22,074 nucleotides of DNA, from assembly GCA_016649475.1 (NCBI GenBank), contig JAENXP010000002.1:1-22074 (forward strand), read 5' to 3'. Below are positions 17,101-22,074 of the stretch, one piece after another. The position numbers and the translations under genes are program-made. The number at the start of each line of letters is the position of its first letter. Positions within the stretch are counted from its first letter, which is position 1. The stretch is from Burkholderiales bacterium. GTDB lineage: Bacteria > Pseudomonadota > Gammaproteobacteria > Burkholderiales > SG8-39. A model generated the notes under the pieces. That model searched no databases. It saw only the letters and a program-made list of their open reading frames with translations, and was not told the DNA's origin.

Positions 17101-18789
17101 GGCGCCAAGCCCGGCGAAGGTGGCCAGTTGCCGGGGCACAAGGTTTCCGAGTACATCGCGCAGGTTCGTTTCTCGGTGCCCGGTGTGGGCCTGATTTCGC
17201 CGCCGCCGCATCACGATATTTATTCGATCGAGGATCTGGCGCAGTTGATACACGACCTGAAGAACGCCAACCCCACGGCTTCGATCAGCGTCAAACTCGT
17301 ATCCGAGGTCGGCGTAGGCACAGTGGCTGCGGGCGTTTCCAAGGCCAAGGCAGACCACGTCACGATTTCCGGCCATGATGGCGGCACCGGTGCTTCGCCC
17401 TGGTCCTCGATCAAGCACGCCGGCACGCCCTGGGAGCTGGGCCTTGCGGAAACGCAGCAGACGCTGGTCTTGAACCGGCTGCGCGGCCGCATTGCGGTCC
17501 AGGTCGACGGCCAGATCAAGACCGGACGCGATGTCGTGATCGGCGCCATGCTCGGCGCCGATGAGTTCGGCTTCGCCACTGCTCCGCTGGTGGCCGAGGG
17601 TTGCATCATGATGCGCAAATGCCACCTCAATACCTGTCCGGTGGGCGTGGCCACGCAGGATCCCGTGTTGCGCAGAAAATTCCAGGGCAAGCCCGAGCAC
17701 GTGGTCAACTTCTTCTTCTACGTTGCCGAAGAGGCGCGTGAAATCATGGCCCAGCTCGGCGTGCGCAGCATGAACGAGCTGATCGGACGCGCCGACTTGC
17801 TGGAAATGAAACGGGGCATTGAGCACTGGAAGGCAAAGGGGCTGGATTTTTCGCGCATTTTCCAACAGCCTCAGGTTGGTCCGGAGGTTGCGCGTTACAA
17901 ATGCGAAGAGCAGAACCACGGGCTCGAGGGTGCGCTCGATCATCGGCTGATCGAGCTGGCGAAGCCGGCGCTGGAACACGGCCAGGCGGTCGCGATAGAC
18001 ATGCCGATCCGCAATATCAACCGCACGGTCGGCACCATGTTGTCATGGGAAGTCGCGCGGCGCCATGGCCATGCCGGCCTGCCCGAGGACACCATACGCA
18101 TCAAGTTCGCTGGCAGCGCCGGACAAAGCTTTGGCGCGTTTCTGGCGCATGGCATCACGCTCGACCTGATCGGCGATACCAACGATTACTGCGGCAAAGG
18201 TTTGTCCGGCGGGCGCATCACGGTGCAGCCCTCACCCAAGTTTCGCGGCGATCCGGCGCAGAACATCATAGTCGGCAACACCGTCCTGTACGGCGCGATT
18301 GCGGGCGAGGCCTACTTCCGCGGCGTCGCCGGCGAACGCTTTGCGGTGCGCAACTCGGGCGTAAGCGCTGTGGTTGAAGGCACGGGCGACCACGGCTGCG
18401 AATACATGACCGGCGGAACGGTGGTGGTGCTGGGGATGACCGGGCGCAATTTCGCCGCTGGAATGTCCGGCGGCATTGCCTACGTGCTCGACGAGGACGG
18501 AACTTTTGCCCAGCGCTGTAACGCGTCCATGGTACAGCTGGAACCTGTGCTCGCCAAAGCGGAGCAGGAGGGCAAACTCGAACGCGGCCTGTGGCATCTG
18601 GGACAGGCCGACGAAGCCGTACTCAAGCGCCTGGTGGAGAATCATGCAAAATACACCGGCAGCACGCGGGCGAAAAAGGTGATCAGCGGCTGGGCGCAAT
18701 ATCGCGGTAAGTTCATCAAAATATTCCCGCATGAGTACCGGCGCGCGCTCGGCGATCTGGCCGCCAAGGGCGGCAAGATCGCGGCTTGA
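14128..18789 (+). CDS. gltB: Glutamate synthase (NADPH) large (alpha) subunit
   Basis: It transfers the amide of glutamine to 2-oxoglutarate, giving glutamate, with electrons from GltD. It has 1,553 residues from GTG 14128, normal for the family. Domains: a class II glutamine amidotransferase with nucleophile C27 ([10 protein letters not shown]), made the N-terminus after removal of a 26-residue propeptide; a central domain (about 490-770); an FMN-binding synthase domain (about 815-1200); and a C-terminal GXGXG beta-helix (about 1290-1500). The 3Fe-4S cysteines are C1159, C1165 and C1170 in [12 protein letters not shown], with the family spacing. It is followed by gltD after 122 bases. It has its own promoter, so glutamate synthesis is probably controlled separately from aroKB. 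Confidence 0.97.
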   Translation: MTHQALPPHNPPAAQGLYDPANEHDACGVGFVANIKGARSHGIIDQGLLILKNLAHRGAVGADPLASDGSGILIQIPDRFLREEMAAQGVQLPPVGQYGVGMVFLPQEPASRLACEYEIERAIKDEQQVLLGWRDVPRDSSGLGESGKKIEPVVRQVFIGRGGDVTVTDALERKLYIIRKVSGHATQALGLKHGKEFYVASMSARTLVYKGLLLADQVGKYYKDLQDERVVSALALVHQRFSTNTFPTWDLAHPFRMIAHNGEINTLRGNVNWIRARQQAISSPILDTDLNKVWPLIYDGQSDSASFDNVLELLVMAGYSLAHAMMMLIPEAWEKHNTMDDSRRAFYEYHAAMMEPWDGPAAVAFSDGRQIGATLDRNGLRPARYIVTDDDLVIMASEAGVLPIPEERIVKKWRLQPGKMFLIDVERGRIIDDKELKETLAAAKPYREWIERIRIRLDEVESEKQQPERSEVSLLDRQQAFGYTQEELKFLMLPMAANGEEAIGSMGNDSPLAVLSNKNKTMYHYFKQLFAQVTNPPIDPIREDLVMSLVSFIGPKPNLLGIDEINPPIRLEVSQPILDFYEMDKIRHIDRNTEGKFKSFELDVTYPVAWGHEAIEARLASLCAQAEDAVRAGYSIIIISDRRLDRDNVAITTLLALSAVHQHLVTKGLRTSAGLVVETGSAREVHHFALLAGYGAEAIHPYLALESLLAMQDLLPAGVDGGKAIRNYVKAVGKGLLKVMSKMGISTYMSYTGAQIFEAVGLSRELVAKYFTGTASNVEGIGLFEVAEEKIRLHRQAFGADPVLANALDAGGEYAFRIRGEEHMWTPEAIAKLQHATRQSSFDTYKEYARIINDQSNRHMTFRGLFEFKFGQPVPIEEVEPAKEIVKRFATGAMSLGSISTEAHTTLAIAMNRIGGKSNTGEGGEDQRRFAPVKSGETLASRLGRQNVERDLVLEEGDSLRSKIKQVASGRFGVTAEYLASADQIQIKMAQGAKPGEGGQLPGHKVSEYIAQVRFSVPGVGLISPPPHHDIYSIEDLAQLIHDLKNANPTASISVKLVSEVGVGTVAAGVSKAKADHVTISGHDGGTGASPWSSIKHAGTPWELGLAETQQTLVLNRLRGRIAVQVDGQIKTGRDVVIGAMLGADEFGFATAPLVAEGCIMMRKCHLNTCPVGVATQDPVLRRKFQGKPEHVVNFFFYVAEEAREIMAQLGVRSMNELIGRADLLEMKRGIEHWKAKGLDFSRIFQQPQVGPEVARYKCEEQNHGLEGALDHRLIELAKPALEHGQAVAIDMPIRNINRTVGTMLSWEVARRHGHAGLPEDTIRIKFAGSAGQSFGAFLAHGITLDLIGDTNDYCGKGLSGGRITVQPSPKFRGDPAQNIIVGNTVLYGAIAGEAYFRGVAGERFAVRNSGVSAVVEGTGDHGCEYMTGGTVVVLGMTGRNFAAGMSGGIAYVLDEDGTFAQRCNASMVQLEPVLAKAEQEGKLERGLWHLGQADEAVLKRLVENHAKYTGSTRAKKVISGWAQYRGKFIKIFPHEYRRALGDLAAKGGKIAA

Positions 18790-18911
18790 ACCGAAACAAC
18801 AGCGACTTCCACGGACAAGAAGGATTTCAGGATATTCCGAGCGTAATGCGGTCGCCATGCACCGGCCTCGCGCTCTGTAGCGAAACGCATCTGGATTAGG
18901 GACTAAGGTAA

Positions 18912-20354
18912 ATGGGCAAGGTAACCGGTTTCATGGAGTTCCGGCGGCTGCAGGAGGCGAGTGAAGCGCCCGAGTCGCGCAAGAAGCATTACCACGAATT
19001 CGTGGAGCACCTGTCCGACCAGAATGCTGGGGTGCAGGGCGCGCGTTGCATGGACTGCGGCACACCTTTTTGTACCAGCGGCTGTCCGGTCAACAATATC
19101 ATTCCCGACTGGAACGACATGGTCTACAAGCAGAACTGGCGCGAGGCGCTGGAGACGCTGCATTCGACCAACAACTTCCCGGAATTCACCGGCCGCGTTT
19201 GTCCGGCGCCGTGCGAGGCGGCCTGCACGCTCAATATCAACAACGACCCGGTGGGCATCAAATCGATCGAACATGCCATTGTCGACAAGGGTTGGGAGAT
19301 GGGCTGGGTGCTGCCTTTACCGCCCCAGCAAAAGAGCGGCAAGAAGGTCGCGGTAGTCGGCTCGGGGCCAGCCGGGCTGGCCTGCGCGCAGCAACTGGCG
19401 CGTGCCGGGCACGACGTGGTGCTGTACGAGAAGAGCGACCGCATCGGCGGCTTGTTGCGCTATGGCATCCCCGACTTCAAGCTGGAAAAGCACCTGATCG
19501 ACCGGCGCGTCGAACAGATGCGCGCCGAAGGTGTGGAGTTCAGGGCGAACCAGGCTGTTGGCGGACGCGGCAAGAATGCACTGCCGGCGAAAAAGCTGCT
19601 GCAGGAATTTGACGCCGTGGTCGTCTCGGGCGGCGCGGAGCATCCGCGCGACCTGCCGGTACCCGGGCGCGAATTGAACGGGGTGCATTTCGCCATGGAA
19701 TTCCTGCCGCAGCAGAACAAGGCGGTGGCGGGCGACAAGGTTGCAGGGCAAATAAAAGCGAGTGGCAAGCACGTGGTGGTCATCGGCGGCGGCGATACCG
19801 GGTCGGATTGCGTCGGCACGTCCAATCGCCAGGGCGCGGCTTCGGTGACCCAGTTCGAGTTGCTGCCGCAGCCGCCGGCGCAGGAAAACAAGGCACTTGT
19901 CTGGCCCGACTGGCCGATCAAGTTGCGCACTTCCAGTTCGCACGAGGAGGGTTGCGAGCGCGACTGGTCAGTGGCGACTAAGCGTTTCGAGGGCGCAGAC
20001 GGGAAGGTAAAGAAGCTGATCGCGGCGCGCGTCGAATGGAAGGACGGCAAGATGGCCGAGGTCCCGGGCTCCGAATTTGAAATGAAAGCGGATCTGGTGC
20101 TGCTCGCCATGGGCTTCCTCGGCCCGGTGCAACAAGGATTGATAGAGGAACTTGCGCTGGAACAGGATGCGCGCAGCAACGTCAAGGCTGCGACCGATGG
20201 CTCGGGCTGCTACGTCACTTCAAATCCCAAGGTGTTCGCCGCCGGCGACATGCGCCGCGGCCAATCGCTGGTGGTCTGGGCGATACGCGAAGGGCGCCAA
20301 TGCGCGCGCGCGGTGGACGAGTTTCTGATGGGGACTTCCGATCTGCCGCGCTAG
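18912..20354 (+). CDS. gltD: Glutamate synthase (NADPH) small (beta) subunit
   Basis: Flavoprotein that takes electrons from NADPH and passes them through FAD and iron-sulphur clusters to GltB. It has 480 residues. The N-terminal cysteines C46, C49, C54, C58 and C97, C101, C105 match the family's 4Fe-4S ligand pattern. The FAD-binding loop is GSGPAG (150-155) and the NADPH-binding loop is GGGDTG (292-297). [17 protein letters not shown] near the end is the second FAD contact. ATG 18912 starts the standard [15 protein letters not shown] (18897-18901) and AAGG (18905-18908) are upstream. No separate promoter was recognised in the 122-base gap from gltB, so cotranscription is likely. Confidence 0.97.
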   Translation: MGKVTGFMEFRRLQEASEAPESRKKHYHEFVEHLSDQNAGVQGARCMDCGTPFCTSGCPVNNIIPDWNDMVYKQNWREALETLHSTNNFPEFTGRVCPAPCEAACTLNINNDPVGIKSIEHAIVDKGWEMGWVLPLPPQQKSGKKVAVVGSGPAGLACAQQLARAGHDVVLYEKSDRIGGLLRYGIPDFKLEKHLIDRRVEQMRAEGVEFRANQAVGGRGKNALPAKKLLQEFDAVVVSGGAEHPRDLPVPGRELNGVHFAMEFLPQQNKAVAGDKVAGQIKASGKHVVVIGGGDTGSDCVGTSNRQGAASVTQFELLPQPPAQENKALVWPDWPIKLRTSSSHEEGCERDWSVATKRFEGADGKVKKLIAARVEWKDGKMAEVPGSEFEMKADLVLLAMGFLGPVQQGLIEELALEQDARSNVKAATDGSGCYVTSNPKVFAAGDMRRGQSLVVWAIREGRQCARAVDEFLMGTSDLPR

Positions 20355-20621
20355 CGCTTGCATTGGCGATCGGGAATGACCTGGCAATAGATGACAGGTG
20401 CGGGGCGCGCTATTCAAGCTTCAGATTACGCGCTCGCGAACATAGTAGGTAACGGCGACTTCCGCAACGATCCTCACCGGCCAGAATGCCGGTTCGACTT
20501 GTGGCCGGTAGTTCTTGGTGAGCAGAGGGAACCAAGGCGCGCGCGGCCTGAAATGCTTCGATCGAGCCGCGATTGGCAACTTCCGGAGCCCCGCGCGACA
20601 GGGCGAGCGCAGACACCCGCG
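20355..20621. other. Gene-free gap with an unrecognised minus-strand coding-like segment
   Basis: No convincing gene occupies this stretch. On the minus strand two overlapping frames (20421-20639 and 20410-20616) have no recognised domain. The end of one (KNYRPQVEPAFWPVRIVAEV, then AVTYYVRERVI) has the alternating hydrophobic pattern of a beta-rich domain, and the other contains GSIEAFQAARALVP just upstream. Together they could be a frameshifted remnant of one gene convergent with gltD. No terminator with a T-tract follows gltD. Confidence 0.3.
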
Positions 20622-20630
20622 TGGTATCAT
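20622..20630 (+). promoter_or_regulatory. Candidate extended -10 promoter of glmU
   Basis: TGGTATCAT is a TGn-extended -10 element with TATCAT (five of six consensus bases). No -35 is seen 17 bases upstream. Predicted transcription from about 20637 gives a leader of about 133 bases before glmU. Confidence 0.45.
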
Positions 20631-20679
20631 TTCCGCCACTCCCAGTAACCTTAGAGGCTGTTTCAGAAGTGCCGAAGCC

Positions 20680-20748
20680 GCCCCTGACTTAGGTGGCGTG
20701 AGGGGCCGAGGAAGGGTTGAAATCCTTCCGCACCCGCTATGCCCCTGA
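20680..20748 (+). promoter_or_regulatory. Structured glmU leader with mutually exclusive pairings
   Basis: GCCCCTGA occurs twice, at 20680-20687 and 20741-20748. Between them TGAGGGGC (20699-20706) can pair with either copy (six consecutive pairs, AGGGGC, then one mismatch). A separate 8-bp hairpin, ggaagggt / atccttcc with one G-T pair (20710-20717 and 20722-20729, loop tgaa), sits between segments two and three. The second GCCCCTGA copy ends 21 bases before the glmU ATG. It does not match any riboswitch class I could recall. The regulatory role is inferred from the pairing alone. Confidence 0.35.
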
Positions 20749-20769
20749 ATTTGAGATGGACGCTACTCC

Positions 20770-22074
20770 ATGAACATCGTCATTCTCGCCGCCGGCCAGG
20801 GCAAGCGCATGCACTCGGACCTGCCCAAGGTGCTGCATCCGCTGGCGGGCAGGCCGCTACTCGCGCATGTGATCGCCACAGCGCGCAGCCTGGAGCCCGG
20901 CGTCATTTGCATCGTCTACGGCCACGGCGGTGAGCGCGTGCGCGAGGCATTCGTGCAGCCCGACCTGGTCTGGGCAAGGCAGGAGCCGCAGCTCGGCACC
21001 GGCCACGCTCTGGCGCAAGCCCTGCCGCACCTGAATCCGAAAACCCCGACCCTGGTGCTGTACGGAGACGTGCCGCTCACCCGGACGCAAACACTGCAGG
21101 CCTTGTATCAGGCGGCGGGCCAGGACCTGGCGCTGCTCACGGTCGAACTCGACGACCCGCACGGTTATGGCCGCATCGTGCGCAGCCGCGGCAAGGTCAG
21201 GCGCATCGTCGAGGAAAAGGACGCAAGTGCACCCGAGCGCGCGCTGCGAGAAATCAACACCGGCATCATGGTGCTGCCGACCGCACGGCTGAAAACCTGG
21301 CTCGCGGGTTTGCGCAACAAGAACGCGCAGCAGGAGTATTACCTCACCGACGTGGTCGCGGCCGCGGTGGCGGACAAGGTGCCGGTCAACTCGGCCGCGC
21401 CTGCCGCGGTCTGGGAAACCCTGGGCGTCAACAGCAAATCGCAGCTGGCCGAGCTCGAGCGCACATTCCAGCGCAATGTAGCCGCCAGATTGATGCAGGA
21501 CGGTGTCACGCTGTCCGATCCGGCGCGTATCGACGTGCGCGGTAGTCTTGCATGCGGGCGCGACGTGACGATAGACGTCAACTGCATATTCGAGGGCGAG
21601 GTGGTGCTCGGCGAGGGCGTCAGCGTTGGCGCGCACTGCGTGCTGCGCGACGTAAAGGTCGCCGCGGGCACGCGCATCGAACCTTTCTGTCACCTGGAGC
21701 AAGCCGACGTCGGCGCGCGTTGCCGCATCGGCCCGTATGCGCGGCTGCGCCCCGGCGCCACGCTCGCCGAGGAAGTGCATATCGGCAATTTCGTCGAAGT
21801 GAAGGCGAGCCAGATTGCGGCGCGTTCCAAGGCGAATCACCTTGCCTATATTGGAGACACCACGGTGGGGCGCGACGTCAACATCGGCGCCGGCACCATC
21901 ACCTGCAATTACGACGGCGCCAACAAGCATCGCACCATCATCGAGGACGAGGTATTCATCGGCTCGGACACACAGCTGGTGGCGCCGGTGCGGGTAGGCA
22001 GAGGCGCTACGCTGGGTGCAGGCACCACGCTGACCAAGGACGCGCCCGAGGGGGCGCTGACCGTGTCGCGCGCG
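20770..22074 (+). CDS. glmU: Bifunctional GlcNAc-1-phosphate uridyltransferase / glucosamine-1-phosphate acetyltransferase (3' end outside window)
   Basis: It makes UDP-GlcNAc, the precursor of peptidoglycan and LPS, in two cytoplasmic steps. 435 codons are present, open to the edge; the family is about 455 residues, and the last visible segment (GALTVSRA) corresponds to a point about 20 residues from the end. The N-terminal uridyltransferase has [20 protein letters not shown] (6-25), YGDVPL (about 98-103) and EINTGIM (about 161-167). The C-terminal left-handed beta-helix has hexapeptide repeats and the acetyltransferase site with H357 in NHLAYIGD and [19 protein letters not shown]. The start is ATG 20770, with a weak ribosome site (GAGATGGA, 20753-20760). 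The glmS gene often follows but is outside the window. Confidence 0.96.
   Translation, partial: MNIVILAAGQGKRMHSDLPKVLHPLAGRPLLAHVIATARSLEPGVICIVYGHGGERVREAFVQPDLVWARQEPQLGTGHALAQALPHLNPKTPTLVLYGDVPLTRTQTLQALYQAAGQDLALLTVELDDPHGYGRIVRSRGKVRRIVEEKDASAPERALREINTGIMVLPTARLKTWLAGLRNKNAQQEYYLTDVVAAAVADKVPVNSAAPAAVWETLGVNSKSQLAELERTFQRNVAARLMQDGVTLSDPARIDVRGSLACGRDVTIDVNCIFEGEVVLGEGVSVGAHCVLRDVKVAAGTRIEPFCHLEQADVGARCRIGPYARLRPGATLAEEVHIGNFVEVKASQIAARSKANHLAYIGDTTVGRDVNIGAGTITCNYDGANKHRTIIEDEVFIGSDTQLVAPVRVGRGATLGAGTTLTKDAPEGALTVSRA

Noticed and set aside
15993..17378. 461-codon plus-strand ORF in another frame of gltB
   Set aside because: Extremely arginine-rich out-of-frame translation of a conserved enzyme.
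20652..20670. IS-end-like sequence gaggctgtttcag
   Set aside because: It resembles the tips of some insertion sequences, but no inverted partner, target duplication or transposase is present in the window.

Overview
The window is a GC-rich stretch of bacterial chromosome that reads as a betaproteobacterium. The evidence is the order mrcA <- -> pilMNOPQ-aroK-aroB-gltB-gltD, the small lptM lipoprotein next to lysA sequence downstream of mrcA, and the protein sequences themselves. The genus cannot be given from sequence alone. No tRNA, rRNA, CRISPR array, complete insertion sequence, phage gene or defence gene is visible.

Layout. Positions 1-3893, minus strand: a two-gene RND efflux operon (periplasmic adaptor, then an inner-membrane permease that runs off the left edge). 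Positions 4091-4497, minus: lptM, a 41-residue lipoprotein gene, followed by a 91-codon remnant of diaminopimelate decarboxylase (lysA) that has lost about three quarters of the enzyme. Positions 4617-6932, minus: mrcA (penicillin-binding protein 1A). Positions 6933-7230: a divergent promoter region. Positions 7231-12240, plus: pilM, pilN, pilO, pilP and pilQ, ending at a strong intrinsic terminator. Positions 12378-13978: aroK and aroB, overlapping. Positions 14128-20354: gltB and gltD, both subunits of NADPH glutamate synthase, behind a good sigma-70 promoter. Positions 20355-20769: a 415-base gap with a degraded-looking minus-strand segment and a structured leader. Positions 20770-22074: glmU, cut off by the right edge about 20 residues before its expected end.

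How the genes work together. PilM-N-O-P form the inner-membrane alignment complex of type IV pili and dock on the PilQ secretin, so this operon supplies the envelope-spanning half of a pilus machine. AroB and AroK carry out two steps of the shikimate pathway. GltBD makes glutamate from glutamine and 2-oxoglutarate. GlmU makes UDP-GlcNAc, which feeds the peptidoglycan polymerised by MrcA. The RND pair is a drug or metabolite exporter without a regulator or outer-membrane channel gene in view.

Most of the window is ordinary core genome; I did not find a new multi-gene system. The points most worth a second look are: (i) lptM and aroK share the same nine-base extended -10 element at exactly the same distance from a GTG start, which predicts leaderless mRNAs; (ii) the internally deleted lysA remnant; (iii) the glmU leader, with an eight-base element repeated on both sides of its complement, an attenuator-like layout.
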